Source of the DNA: Enterococcus sp. 9D6_DIV0238
GTDB lineage: Bacteria > Bacillota > Bacilli > Lactobacillales > Enterococcaceae
Assembly: GCF_002174455.2 (NCBI RefSeq)
Contig: NZ_CP147246.1
Coordinates: 2,919,001-2,983,000 of the forward strand
Reading direction: 5' to 3'
DNA: 64,000 nt
Positions 36,455-45,840 of the stretch are shown here, one piece after another (positions within the stretch are counted from its first letter, which is position 1; the number at the start of each line of letters is the position of its first letter). Made by a program: the position numbers and the translations under genes. The notes under the pieces were generated by a model. The model saw only the letters and a list, made by a program, of their open reading frames with translations, was not told the DNA's origin and did not search any database.

Positions 36455-36642
36455 ATAAATGAATGTAGAAGAAGGTTAAAAATGGATAATAAAATAAAAC
36501 TATGCTTCATTTTCTAGGCATTCAAGTATATAATAGGTAAATGTGTTTAATATAACTAAGAAAATTCGAATAACCTTAATGATTTTTTAAAAAAATAATG
36601 ATACTAAAAAAATAAATTTCTAACGTTTCCAAATACTCAATC

Positions 36643-36684
36643 AAGGGTGGAGCAAAGCTTATGACTTTTGTCCACCCTTTTTTT
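36643..36684 (+). terminator. Terminator between Bce-type and dlt operons
   Basis: AAGGGTGGAGCAAAG pairs with CTTTTGTCCACCCTT (one bulge) and is followed by a T tract. The 36455-36642 stretch before it contains no recognisable gene. Confidence 0.82.
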
Positions 36685-36731
36685 ATGGAAGTGACAAAAC
36701 TGTTAGTAAAAAACAGTTATTTGTTAGCAAA

Positions 36732-36785
36732 TTGGATTTCTTTTTTCATTTTACTTTATTACAATTACCTTACAAAAAAGGTAAT
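36732..36785 (+). promoter_or_regulatory. Possible dlt promoter and leader hairpin
   Basis: TTGGAT (36732-36737), 17-nt spacer, TTTATT (36755-36760) is a weak promoter candidate. A perfect 8-bp inverted repeat, ATTACCTT / AAGGTAAT (36764-36785), follows and could be an operator or a leader stem. Confidence 0.4.
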
Positions 36786-36811
36786 AGGTGACTGTTTAGG
36801 AGGGCTAAAAA

Positions 36812-36961
36812 TTGAAAGAATTTTTGAATAGGAGCAATGTTCAATATTGGAGCAAATTTATCGGAAAAACAATTTTTTATTTTGGCATACTATTGATGCT
36901 GATTTACTTGTATCATTATAAAAATATTGATGGTGGATCATTTATTTATAATGAGTTTTAG
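36812..36961 (+). CDS. dltX: Teichoic acid D-Ala incorporation-associated protein DltX
   Basis: A 49-residue single-span membrane protein starting at TTG 36812, 7 nt after TAGGAGGG. One hydrophobic helix (IFYFGILLMLIYLYHY, about 20-35) is followed by the conserved C-terminal FIYNEF, the hallmark of DltX. The C-terminal tail carries the D-alanyl group from DltB towards DltD/teichoic acid in current models. It lies 17 nt before dltA, as in most dlt operons. Confidence 0.93.
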   Translation: MKEFLNRSNVQYWSKFIGKTIFYFGILLMLIYLYHYKNIDGGSFIYNEF

Positions 36962-36978
36962 AAAGGAGAGACTTCAAC

Positions 36979-38490
36979 ATGATTACTGATATTATTGAAG
37001 CAGTCGATCGTTGGGGAATAAATGAGCCAAATCGACCTGTGTATATTGAAGCTGATCAAACATATACTTACGGAGAATTAAAAAGAGACTCCGATGCTGT
37101 TGCTGGATATTTACAGCAAAACATAGAACGCTCTCGTCCTGTGGTTGTTTATGGGGAACTAGAATTCGACATGTTAGCCTGCTTTCTTGGCGCCTCTAAA
37201 GCTGGTCATGCCTATATCCCAATCGAAGCTCATACACCGGCTGAACGGATCGAAATGATTTTAGATGTTGCGGAGCCAGCGTTGATCTTCTCTATAGCAG
37301 ACTGGCCGGACATCGCGACCCAAGCTGAAATTATTTCTTTAGAAAAAGTGAAGGAAGAGCATACGATTTCTACTTCAGCAGACACGCTTCGACCAGTTGA
37401 AGGATCACAAACCTACTATATTATTTTTACCTCTGGAACGACAGGTGTTCCTAAAGGGGTTCAAATCAGTCACACCAACTTATTGAGTTTTGTAAACTGG
37501 GAGCTGGCAGATTTTGGCATCTCTGAAGGGATGCGCTTTTTATCGCAAGCACCATATTCCTTTGATTTGTCGGTAATGGATCTCTATCCTGCATTAGTTT
37601 CAGGAGGCTCTTTGACGCCAATGAAGAAAGAAATCATCACCGATTTTAAACAACTGTTCAAGGTTCTTCCGACTCTAGAGATAGAGGTTTGGGTTTCGAC
37701 TCCTTCATTCATGGATATCTGTTTGATGGAACCAAATTTTGAACAAAAAAATGTAAAGAGTCTGAAAATTTTCTTATTCTGCGGAGAAGAGTTACCGAAA
37801 GCAACTGCGCAAAAATTACTGGAGCGTTTTCCAGATGCTCATATTTTTAATACCTATGGGCCAACGGAAGCAACTGTGGCTATTTCCGGAGTTGAGATTA
37901 CACCAGAATTGTTAGAAAAGTATGATCGAATACCGATCGGATATGTAAAAGAAGACACACACGTATATATTATGGATGAAAATACTGAACTGCCAGAGGG
38001 CGAAGTAGGAGAAATCATCATTGCAGGACCAAGTGTTTCTAAAGGATATATGAACAACAAAGAAAAAACAGAAGCAGCCTTTTTTGAGTATCAAGGCCAG
38101 CCAGCATATCGTACAGGCGACGCTGGAAAGCTGGAAGAAAACATGCTGATTTATGACGGACGAATCGATTTTCAGATAAAAATGCACGGTTACCGCATTG
38201 AGCTTGAAGATATCGATCACCATCTGGCTAACGTTTCCTACGTAAAACAAGCTGCAGTCGTACCAAAATATCATGAACATAAAGTCCAGCAGTTAGTTGC
38301 GTTTGTCGTTGCTCATCCAAATGAATTTGAAAAAGAATTCAAATTAACAAAAGCAATCAAAGAAGAACTAGGTCAAACGGTCATGGATTATATGATTCCA
38401 CAAAAATTTGTTTACGTGGAGCAGTTGCCGCTGACTCCCAATGGAAAGATCGATCGTAAGGGATTGATGAATGAGGTGAATGTAACATGA
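36979..38490 (+). CDS. dltA: D-alanine--poly(phosphoribitol) ligase subunit 1
   Basis: A 503-residue adenylation enzyme that activates D-Ala and loads it on DltC in the cytoplasm. The P-loop-like core YIIFTSGTTGVPKG (about 147-160), NTYGPTEATVA (about 293) and the C-terminal catalytic Lys in TPNGKIDRKGL (about 492) are all present. RBS AAAGGAG precedes the ATG. The stop overlaps dltB by 4 nt. D-alanylation lowers the negative wall charge and protects against cationic peptides, which fits the Bce-type transporter just upstream. Confidence 0.97.
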   Translation: MITDIIEAVDRWGINEPNRPVYIEADQTYTYGELKRDSDAVAGYLQQNIERSRPVVVYGELEFDMLACFLGASKAGHAYIPIEAHTPAERIEMILDVAEPALIFSIADWPDIATQAEIISLEKVKEEHTISTSADTLRPVEGSQTYYIIFTSGTTGVPKGVQISHTNLLSFVNWELADFGISEGMRFLSQAPYSFDLSVMDLYPALVSGGSLTPMKKEIITDFKQLFKVLPTLEIEVWVSTPSFMDICLMEPNFEQKNVKSLKIFLFCGEELPKATAQKLLERFPDAHIFNTYGPTEATVAISGVEITPELLEKYDRIPIGYVKEDTHVYIMDENTELPEGEVGEIIIAGPSVSKGYMNNKEKTEAAFFEYQGQPAYRTGDAGKLEENMLIYDGRIDFQIKMHGYRIELEDIDHHLANVSYVKQAAVVPKYHEHKVQQLVAFVVAHPNEFEKEFKLTKAIKEELGQTVMDYMIPQKFVYVEQLPLTPNGKIDRKGLMNEVNVT

Positions 38491-39692
38491 TGGGCTTTCC
38501 GCATATGATTCCCTACGCGAATCCGCTCTATTTTATTTATTTGCTAGTCGCACTGTTGCCAATGATTTTGACCTTATTGATCAAAGGAAAGCGCTGGTCA
38601 TGGTATCAAGTGCTAGTTACACTATTTTTCTTGTATATGAGCTTTGGCGGAGAGGATTGGAAGCAAGGCGTTGCCTTGATTGGTTATGTGATTTGGCAAA
38701 CGATTTTGGTTTGGTTCTATTTTCATTATCGACAAAAACAAAATGCCGCATGGGCTTTCTATTTAGCTGTTTTTCTGGCCATCTTGCCATTAGTACTTGT
38801 TAAAGTAGTGCCGTTTGTATCAGGTCATGCCTCATTGTTGGGCTTTTTGGGAATTTCTTATTTGACATTTAAATCTGTTCAAATCATCATGGAAATGCGG
38901 GATGGTTCGATCAAGGAGTACAATGTGTTTCGATACATCCAATTCCTTTTGTTCTTCCCAACGATATCTTCCGGCCCTATTGACAGGTATCGCCGTTTTG
39001 AGAAAGATGTCGAAAATCCGCCAGCACCTGAAAAATATGTTGATTTTTTAGGAAAAGGAATTCATAATTTCTTCCTAGGCTTTTTATACAAATTTATTAT
39101 CGGGTATTACTTTGGTCAGGTTTTGATGCCTGTTGCAGCTAAGATAGCTGAAAAAAATGGCGGCTTCTCCTGGGCATTGGTTGCGTACATGTATATTTAT
39201 AGTATGTATCTATTTTTTGATTTTGCTGGTTATAGCCTGTTTGCAGTTGGGACAAGTTATTTGATGGGCTACGATACGCCAGTCAATTTTAATAAACCTT
39301 TCTTGAGCTGGAATATCAAAGAATTTTGGAATCGTTGGCATATGACTTTATCTTTTTGGTTCCGTGATTATATTTATATGCGCTTGATGTTCACACTGAT
39401 AAAAAAGAAAGTGTTTAAGAGTCGGATCGTTGCTTCTAATGTCGGATATTTCGCTTTGTTTTTACTGATGGGCGTTTGGCACGGACTGACTTGGTATTAT
39501 TTAGCTTATGGTATATATCATGCAACATTGATTTGTGTGACGGATGCTTGGCTGCGTTTTAAGAAAAAACACAAAGAAAATATCCCATCCAATAAGTTTA
39601 CGCACGCAATGGCAGTATTTTTAACATTTAATGCAGTATGTTTCAGTTTCCTGATTTTTTCAGGATTTTTGGATACGTTATTTTTCAAATAA
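38487..39692 (+). CDS. dltB: D-alanyl transfer protein DltB (MBOAT family)
   Basis: A 401-residue membrane-bound O-acyltransferase with about 11-13 helices that passes D-Ala from DltC across the membrane. MBOAT signature: KEFWNRWHMTLSFWFRDY (about 280) and the catalytic His in MGVWHGLTWYY (about 330). It begins within the dltA stop (ATGA). The C terminus contains a cytoplasmic turn rich in Lys and ends LDTLFFK. Confidence 0.96.
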   Translation: MMGFPHMIPYANPLYFIYLLVALLPMILTLLIKGKRWSWYQVLVTLFFLYMSFGGEDWKQGVALIGYVIWQTILVWFYFHYRQKQNAAWAFYLAVFLAILPLVLVKVVPFVSGHASLLGFLGISYLTFKSVQIIMEMRDGSIKEYNVFRYIQFLLFFPTISSGPIDRYRRFEKDVENPPAPEKYVDFLGKGIHNFFLGFLYKFIIGYYFGQVLMPVAAKIAEKNGGFSWALVAYMYIYSMYLFFDFAGYSLFAVGTSYLMGYDTPVNFNKPFLSWNIKEFWNRWHMTLSFWFRDYIYMRLMFTLIKKKVFKSRIVASNVGYFALFLLMGVWHGLTWYYLAYGIYHATLICVTDAWLRFKKKHKENIPSNKFTHAMAVFLTFNAVCFSFLIFSGFLDTLFFK

Positions 39693-39717
39693 AATATGAG
39701 TTAAAGGAGAATGGATC

Positions 39718-39954
39718 ATGAATGTAGAAGAAACAGTTTTAGATATTTTAGAAGAAATCACAGGTACGGATGAGGTAAAAGAAGATAAAGAGGTAAATTT
39801 ATTCGACGAAGGACTAATGGATTCATTAGCAACGGTTCAATTGTTAGTCGAAATCGAAGGACAATTAGGTGTACAAGTCCCTGTTTCAGAATTTGACCGC
39901 GAATTGTGGAACACACCTAATAAAGTCATTGAACAAGTGAAAGCATTACAGTAA
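39718..39954 (+). CDS. dltC: D-alanyl carrier protein
   Basis: A 78-residue acyl-carrier-like protein. The phosphopantetheine Ser is in [15 protein letters not shown] (Ser about 36). RBS AAAGGAG precedes the ATG. The stop codon shares one base with the dltD start (TAATG), a normal dltC-dltD junction. Confidence 0.97.
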   Translation: MNVEETVLDILEEITGTDEVKEDKEVNLFDEGLMDSLATVQLLVEIEGQLGVQVPVSEFDRELWNTPNKVIEQVKALQ

Positions 39955-41219
39955 TGACAATGAAAAAAAAGATTTGGGGAATCATTGGGCCGATCCTGGT
40001 TTCCGCGGTTCTTTTGGCTGTATTTTTCTTTGCACCGTTCAAAATAGATGTAGATAGCAAGCATGTTTTAGCTGATGCATCTACATCGATGGCGACGAAT
40101 GTTTTAAAAGGAGATGCAATCAAAAATAAAGCGATTGGCTCAAAGGAATATGTCCCATTTTTTGGTTCTTCTGAACTGAGCCGGATCAGTCCGTTTCATC
40201 CTTCTGTCTTGGCGGAAAAATATGACCGAGATTATCGGCCGTTTTTATTGGGAGCGCCAGGTACGCAGTCATTGACACAAGCCATGATGATGCAGTCGAT
40301 GGGGAAAAATCTTTCGCATAAAAAAGTAGTTTTTATCCTTTCTCCTCAATGGTTTGTTGAGCAAGGAGTGACGAATGACTATTTCAATGCCTATTATTCA
40401 GAACTACAGACGTATCAGTGGGTGAGTGATTTAAAGACAGTTACAGAAGATGATAAATATTTTGCGGAGCGTTTATTAGATTTCCCCAAGGTAAGAGATG
40501 ATAAACGCCTAACAAGCGCATTGTCCGATATTCGAGCAGGAGAGCTGCCGGATACTTCTGATAAACAATATATTGAATTGATGCTGAATATGTTCTCAAG
40601 AGAAGATGAATTGTTTAGTAAAATTGGGATGGTCAGCAAAAATCAAGCCATCGAAAAAGCAGAGAAACATCTGCCTAATGTCTATGATGAACAGGCACTT
40701 GATGATCTAGCGATTACGATCGGACGAAAAGCAACAAGTAATAACCCGTTTGAAATTTCTAATCCTTTTTATACAAAGCGCGTGAAGAAGAAATTAAATC
40801 ATTTAGAAAATTCTCAAAAGAATTGGAATTATCTTTCCTCACCGGAATATTCAGACTTACAATTAGCTTTGAGTCAATTGTCGCAAGACAATGCAGAGGT
40901 GTTATTCATTATTCCGCCAGTCAACAAACGCTGGACAGACTTTACTGGTTTGTCTCAGGAAATGCTGCAGGGTTTTTCTAAGAAAGTGAAATATCAGCTC
41001 GAAAGTCAGGGATTTACGAATATTGCTGATTTTTCAAAGGAATGCGACACACAATATTTCATGGCGGATACGATTCATTTAGGCTGGCGCGGCTGGTTAG
41101 CAGCAGATCAGCGGATTCGACCATTTCTGGAAGACAAGAAAGTAACTACACCAAATTATCAGCTGAATCCAGCCTTTTATTCAAAGGAATGGCAGGAACA
41201 AGACCCAGCTGATTTATAG
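39954..41219 (+). CDS. dltD: D-alanyl-lipoteichoic acid biosynthesis protein DltD
   Basis: A 421-residue extracellular, membrane-anchored SGNH-like protein that completes transfer to lipoteichoic acid. One N-terminal helix (about 5-27, IWGIIGPILVSAVLLAVFFF), then FFGSSELSRISPFHP with the nucleophilic Ser (about 62-76), and the Asp/His pair in ADTIHLGWRGW (about 365). Normal length. The operon ends at a strong hairpin after this gene. Confidence 0.96.
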   Translation: MTMKKKIWGIIGPILVSAVLLAVFFFAPFKIDVDSKHVLADASTSMATNVLKGDAIKNKAIGSKEYVPFFGSSELSRISPFHPSVLAEKYDRDYRPFLLGAPGTQSLTQAMMMQSMGKNLSHKKVVFILSPQWFVEQGVTNDYFNAYYSELQTYQWVSDLKTVTEDDKYFAERLLDFPKVRDDKRLTSALSDIRAGELPDTSDKQYIELMLNMFSREDELFSKIGMVSKNQAIEKAEKHLPNVYDEQALDDLAITIGRKATSNNPFEISNPFYTKRVKKKLNHLENSQKNWNYLSSPEYSDLQLALSQLSQDNAEVLFIIPPVNKRWTDFTGLSQEMLQGFSKKVKYQLESQGFTNIADFSKECDTQYFMADTIHLGWRGWLAADQRIRPFLEDKKVTTPNYQLNPAFYSKEWQEQDPADL

Positions 41220-41244
41220 AAATAAATGTTAGGCTCCGAATAGA

Positions 41245-41302
41245 AAAGAACGAAGAATGAAACAGAGCCATTGCTGCGTTGTTTCATTCTCCGTTCTTTT
41301 TA
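41245..41302. terminator. Bidirectional terminator between dltD and the cupin gene
   Basis: AAAAGAACGAAGAATGAAAC pairs with GTTTCATTCTCCGTTCTTTT with A and T flanks; it separates two converging genes. Confidence 0.85.
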
Positions 41303-41316
41303 TAAGCAAAAGTAAG

Positions 41317-41682
41317 TTAAATCCAAACATCATTTTCTGCTGTCAGCTCGCTACTGTTATCGCCAGTTTTGACCACACCTTTTGGCTCGATCAGCAAAAT
41401 TTGACATTCCTTTTCTGAGAAAGGTCGATGTTCCACTCCTTTTGGAATAACAAACATTTGTCCTTGCGCTAATTCAACTTTTCCATCTCGAAATTCAATA
41501 GTCATTTCTCCATCCAAAACTAAAAATACTTCATCTGTGTCCTCATGTTGATGCCACACAAAACGATCCAAGATTTTCACTAATTTAAATTGATAATCAT
41601 TCATTTCTGCGATGACCTTTGGCGACCAATGTTTATTAAAAAGAGTTAATTTTTGCTTTAAATCAATAGCTGTATACTTCAT
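41317..41682 (-). CDS. Cupin-domain protein
   Basis: A 121-residue single-domain cupin. Motif 1 is HQHEDTDEVFLVLDGEM (about 40-56) with metal-binding His/Glu, and motif 2 is FVIPKGVEHRPFS (about 73-85). Such small cupins act as isomerases, dioxygenases or sensors; none can be chosen here. It stands alone with its own start (RBS AAGGAAAACAAG is weak). Confidence 0.85.
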   Translation of the reverse strand: MKYTAIDLKQKLTLFNKHWSPKVIAEMNDYQFKLVKILDRFVWHQHEDTDEVFLVLDGEMTIEFRDGKVELAQGQMFVIPKGVEHRPFSEKECQILLIEPKGVVKTGDNSSELTAENDVWI

Positions 41683-41871
41683 ACACTTGTTTTCCTTTCC
41701 TTATTCATTTTTTTTATTGAGCAAAGCCAATTAGTAAATTTGTATCATTATAGCATATCAAACGATGCTGAAAATGGATCATTTGAAGTAAAAACAAATA
41801 GTTTCTTTATTTTTATTTAAAAATGAATGGTATAATACTAGAGGAACTATTCAGGAAGGGAGTTTTATACT

Positions 41872-42954
41872 GTGGATCAAAAAGAAGAACAAATGCTGAT
41901 CGAGCTTACAAATGCCAAAGGTGTACCCGGAAATGAAGGAGAGGTCAGAGATCTGTTCAAAAAATATGCGGAGCCTTTTGCAGATAAGATCATATATGAC
42001 GGATTAGGCAGTATCATTGCTAAACGTATCGGTGATAAAGAAGGACCAAAAGTCTTTTTCTCAGGTCACTTGGATGAAGTTGGTTTTATGGTGACTCAAA
42101 TCACGGATAAAGGTTTTATCAAATTTCAAACGCTTGGCGGCTGGTGGGGACAAGTGATGCTGGCACAACAAGTACAGATCAAAACTACAAAAGGCAAGCT
42201 GTTTCATGGAGTGATCGGATCGAAACCACCTCATGTATTAACACCGGATGCGCGAAAACAGCCATATGAAGTGGCGGATATGTTTATCGATATTGGTGCG
42301 TCAAGTTCAGAACAAGTTGCCGAATGGGGCATCAGACCTGGGGATATGATCACACCATATATTGAATATCGTCGTATGAATGATACAAAATTTATGTTAG
42401 CTAAAGCTTGGGATAATCGTATCGGGACAGCGGTATCATTGAAAGTGTTGGAGAATCTAGCTGAGCAAGGGCACCCTAATGTTATCTTTGCTGGAAGTGA
42501 TGTACAAGAAGAGGTCGGTCTGCGTGGTGCTCAAACCAGTACTCATTTAGTCGATCCTGATATCGCATTCGCACTTGATACTGGAACAGCAGGAGATACA
42601 CCGGGCATGACACCGAAGGAAGCTGATTCTGAATTAGGTAAGGGACCACAAATTTTGATTTTTGACGCATCGATGATTCCACATAAAAAACTACGTGATT
42701 TTGTGATTCAGGTAGCGGAGGAAAATGATATACCTTTCCAATATACAGTTATCACAGGCGGAGGAACGGATGCTGGCAGAATGCATTTGACTCGAAACGG
42801 TGTTCCTTCATTGGCGATTACAGTGCCGGTTCGTTATTTACATTCACATACATCAATGATCCATGAAGATGATTATTTGAATACAGTTAAATTAGTAACA
42901 GAAGTGATCAAGCGATTGGATCAAGAAACGGTTGCGAAGATCCGTGAGTATTAA
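41872..42954 (+). CDS. M42-family metallo-aminopeptidase
   Basis: A 360-residue M42 peptidase (glutamyl-aminopeptidase/tetrahedral aminopeptidase group), a cytoplasmic zinc or cobalt enzyme that trims peptides. Metal ligands in GHLDEVGFM (about 63-71), AWDNRIGTA (about 180), EEVGLRGAQ (about 213, catalytic Glu) and the C-terminal [12 protein letters not shown] (about 324). The GTG start follows GGAAGGGAG. Upstream at 41826-41840 there is a TATAAT-type -10. Confidence 0.93.
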   Translation: MDQKEEQMLIELTNAKGVPGNEGEVRDLFKKYAEPFADKIIYDGLGSIIAKRIGDKEGPKVFFSGHLDEVGFMVTQITDKGFIKFQTLGGWWGQVMLAQQVQIKTTKGKLFHGVIGSKPPHVLTPDARKQPYEVADMFIDIGASSSEQVAEWGIRPGDMITPYIEYRRMNDTKFMLAKAWDNRIGTAVSLKVLENLAEQGHPNVIFAGSDVQEEVGLRGAQTSTHLVDPDIAFALDTGTAGDTPGMTPKEADSELGKGPQILIFDASMIPHKKLRDFVIQVAEENDIPFQYTVITGGGTDAGRMHLTRNGVPSLAITVPVRYLHSHTSMIHEDDYLNTVKLVTEVIKRLDQETVAKIREY

Positions 42955-42973
42955 TTAAGAAAGGTTTTTGTTT

Positions 42974-43771
42974 ATGAAAAGTCAAATTACAAATGCTATG
43001 CATCGAGAGCAAGCACGGATTTCCTTGAAGAATCAATGGGGAACGATGGCTTGGATTACCTTTTTGGCGGTTTTTATTCGATTTATTATTGGTTCAGTCG
43101 TGGGAGGGATCGCTAACTTCCCGCAAGATAGTGCAGGAAATAATGTGATGTCTTTTTTACTAAATAATTTTCTGTTTTTTGCGATTACGTATGGTACGTA
43201 TTTTTGTGCGCTGCAAGTCCTTCGCGGCAAGCGCGTGCAGGCAAATATGCTGACAGCGATTTTTCAGGGGAAGTTCTATTTGCCAATGCTATTGATCAAT
43301 TTTACTCAGACTATTATTGAGCTTGTGTTGAACGTACTTGTGTTATTGCCGATTTTCATCTCATATGGTGCAACAATCTATTTTGGCTTGATGTTCAATA
43401 CAGTGACAGTTGACCAATTTAGAACTGAAATGACTGGGGATATTTCCTTAGCTTTGTTATTGATCATTTTTGGTTTGTTGATGATCTTGATCAGTGTGTT
43501 TGTTAGCGGAGTGTTCCAATTCGCTGTTTGGGTGAAAATGGATGATCCTGAGCTGTCAGTTAGTGATGCACTTAAATATGCACTGTTCTTGATGAAAGGC
43601 CGTTTTGGTCAATATTTACTTTTACAGCTTTCATTTATTGGCTGGTTTATTATTGGAACATTAGTGTTTGGTATCGGATTACTATGGGTGATTCCTTATC
43701 ATGATGTAGCAATTGCAAGCTTTTATGACACATCCCGTGATGAAAAAGGAGCACCAAAAGTTATTGATTAA
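42974..43771 (+). CDS. DUF975-type integral membrane protein
   Basis: A 265-residue protein with five to six hydrophobic segments (about 24-42, 55-80, 98-130, 155-190 and 215-245). An N-terminal MHREQARISLKNQWG stretch precedes the first helix, as in the DUF975 family; its function is unknown. The start at 42974 is 9 nt after AGAAAGG; the TTG at 42968 is too close. Nineteen nt separate it from the peptidase gene, so cotranscription is likely. Confidence 0.85.
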   Translation: MKSQITNAMHREQARISLKNQWGTMAWITFLAVFIRFIIGSVVGGIANFPQDSAGNNVMSFLLNNFLFFAITYGTYFCALQVLRGKRVQANMLTAIFQGKFYLPMLLINFTQTIIELVLNVLVLLPIFISYGATIYFGLMFNTVTVDQFRTEMTGDISLALLLIIFGLLMILISVFVSGVFQFAVWVKMDDPELSVSDALKYALFLMKGRFGQYLLLQLSFIGWFIIGTLVFGIGLLWVIPYHDVAIASFYDTSRDEKGAPKVID

Positions 43772-43779
43772 TATAAACT

Positions 43780-43812
43780 AGAGCTGTCTTTCAATAGGCA
43801 TGCTCTTTTTTT
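43780..43812 (+). terminator. Probable terminator after the DUF975 gene
   Basis: AGAGC and GCTCT (with imperfect inner pairs) are followed by seven T. The stem is short. Confidence 0.6.
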
Positions 43813-43893
43813 GTTTCCTCAGTTAATTCTTTCCCGTTATTTTCCATTTTTATGTTACCATAAGGATGAGAAGAATGAAGGAGGTCGATGGAG

Positions 43894-44634
43894 TTGAACA
43901 TTACCGTTTTAGGCTGTTTAGGCGCATATCCATATAAAGGCGAAGGAACAAGTTCGTATTTGTTGGAATCGGATGGGTTTCAGCTTTTATTAGATGCAGG
44001 AAGTACAACGCTTGTAAATTTGGAGGAGCATATCGATCCTTTGACCCTTGATGCTGTGATTTTATCTCACTACCATCATGATCATATCGCTGATCTAGGT
44101 GTATTGCAGTATTACCGCCAATTATATCCGGTGATGGAACCGACGCCTATTTTACCGATTTATGGACATACAGATGATCAAATTCATTTTGAGGCATTGA
44201 ATATGCCGAATGTCTCAAAAGCGGTACCGTATTTTGAGGCTGAAGAATTAAAAATAGGGCCATTTTTGATTACCTTCATGAAAACGATCCATCCAGTTCC
44301 TTGTTATGCCATGCGTTTTGTAGAGGAAAAAACAGGCAAGGTTTTTGTTTATACGGGAGACTCAGGTTACTTAGAAAGCTTTATTGATTTTGCTGAGAAT
44401 GCGGATGTTTTTTTAGCAGATACGTATTTATTTGAAGGAAATGAACAGCATCATGCGCATTTCACGTCCAAAGAATCAGGAGAAATCGCTAAAGCTGCTC
44501 ATGTTAAAACGCTTGTTTTGACTCATTTGCCTCAACATGGTTCGTTGGAAGAGCTAAAAGAGCAAGCGCAAAAAGCAGCTGGAGATCAAGTCGAAGTTTG
44601 TTTAGCAGAGAGAAATTTAGTTATTACTATTTAA
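43894..44634 (+). CDS. MBL-fold metallo-hydrolase (YhfI-like)
   Basis: About 246 residues. The metal-binding motif SHYHHDHIADLG (about 58) and later TGDSGYL, DTYLFEG and LTHLPQHG segments mark a metallo-beta-lactamase fold of the RNase Z-like/YhfI group. The AAGGAGG site fits either the ATG at 43888 (3-nt spacing) or, better, the TTG at 43894 (9-nt spacing), giving MNITVLGCLG. The gene is followed by lplA after 13 nt, the same neighbour as in related Firmicutes (yhfI-lplJ). Confidence 0.85.
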   Translation: MNITVLGCLGAYPYKGEGTSSYLLESDGFQLLLDAGSTTLVNLEEHIDPLTLDAVILSHYHHDHIADLGVLQYYRQLYPVMEPTPILPIYGHTDDQIHFEALNMPNVSKAVPYFEAEELKIGPFLITFMKTIHPVPCYAMRFVEEKTGKVFVYTGDSGYLESFIDFAENADVFLADTYLFEGNEQHHAHFTSKESGEIAKAAHVKTLVLTHLPQHGSLEELKEQAQKAAGDQVEVCLAERNLVITI

Positions 44635-44647
44635 GGAGTGAGCGAGT

Positions 44648-45652
44648 GTGATTTTTGTACCAAATGAAAATAATGACCCAAGAGTAAACTTAGCAATCGA
44701 GACATATCTTCTAAAAGAAAAGCCATTGGATGAACCGATATTATTATTTTATATCAATGATCCATCGATCATCATTGGTCGTAATCAAAACACCATCGAA
44801 GAAATCAATAAAGAATATGTAGATGAAAAAGGGATCCATGTTGTTCGTCGTTTAAGCGGTGGTGGTGCAGTGTATCATGATCATGGCAATCTGAATTTCA
44901 GCTTCATCATGCCGGATGATGGCAATTCCTTCCGTGATTTTGCTAAAGTCACGCAGCCGATCATTCAAGCCTTGCATGAGCTTGGTGTTTCCGGAGCTGA
45001 ATTAAAAGGTCGTAATGATTTAGTGATCGACGGCATGAAATTTTCAGGCAACGCGATGTACGCGACTGCCGGTAGAATGTTTGCTCATGGAACATTGATG
45101 TTTGATAGCGATATCGACGAAGTAGTCAACGCTTTAAAAGTTCGCAAAGATAAAATTGAATCAAAGGGAATCAAATCTGTTCGTTCACGTGTAACGAATA
45201 TCAAACCATTCTTACCTGAAGAAAAACAAGGAATGACGACAGAAGAATTTCGTGAGGACATTTTATTGAAAATCTTTGGAGTAGATTCTGTCAATCAAGT
45301 AAAAACGTACGAATTGATTGATGATGACTGGAAAAAAATCAATAAAATATCTGATGAATATTACCGTAATTGGGATTGGAACTACGGCAAATCTCCTGCA
45401 TTCAACTTAGAACGCCGCCATCGCTTCCCAATTGGGGCAATCGATGCTCAAATGAATGTAGAAGACGGTGAAATCAAAGAAATCAAAATTTTCGGTGATT
45501 TCTTTGGCTTAGGTGAAATCAAAGATGTCGAAGAAATTCTAACTGGTACAAAATATGAAAAAGCAGCGATCGAAGAAGCTGTCGACAAAATCGATGTGAA
45601 GAAATACTTCGGCAATATCGAAAAAGCCGATCTAGTCTCATTGTTATACTAA
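44648..45652 (+). CDS. lplA: Lipoate--protein ligase
   Basis: A 334-residue ligase that activates scavenged lipoate with ATP and attaches it to GcvH or 2-oxoacid dehydrogenase E2 subunits. The lipoate-binding RLSGGGAVYHDHGNLNFSF (about 72-90) and Lys in KFSGNAMYATAGR (about 135) are characteristic. It contains the C-terminal accessory domain (about 255-334) found in LplA/LplJ. The GTG start follows AAGGAGTGAG. Confidence 0.95.
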   Translation: MIFVPNENNDPRVNLAIETYLLKEKPLDEPILLFYINDPSIIIGRNQNTIEEINKEYVDEKGIHVVRRLSGGGAVYHDHGNLNFSFIMPDDGNSFRDFAKVTQPIIQALHELGVSGAELKGRNDLVIDGMKFSGNAMYATAGRMFAHGTLMFDSDIDEVVNALKVRKDKIESKGIKSVRSRVTNIKPFLPEEKQGMTTEEFREDILLKIFGVDSVNQVKTYELIDDDWKKINKISDEYYRNWDWNYGKSPAFNLERRHRFPIGAIDAQMNVEDGEIKEIKIFGDFFGLGEIKDVEEILTGTKYEKAAIEEAVDKIDVKKYFGNIEKADLVSLLY

Positions 45653-45740
45653 ATAGGACAACAAAAAAAGAAATCGATCTTATAAGCCAAGTAGAGGTCG
45701 CTTATCGGCTGCTTTTTGTTAGCTGTTTACTTAAATTTAA

Positions 45741-45788
45741 AGAGTGTGGAACAAAACTGATTTTTGGTTTTGCTCTACATTCTTTTTT
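45741..45788 (+). terminator. Terminator of the intergenic repeat type (copy 3)
   Basis: AGAGTGTGGAACAAAAC pairs with GTTTTGCTCTACATTCT, followed by TTTTT. It is the same hairpin type as at 26425 and 30313, here without the 5' half. Confidence 0.8.
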
Positions 45789-45840
45789 GACATCAATGCT
45801 ATCTCTTCGTATAATAAAGAAGCGAAAAGGAGCGAAATGT

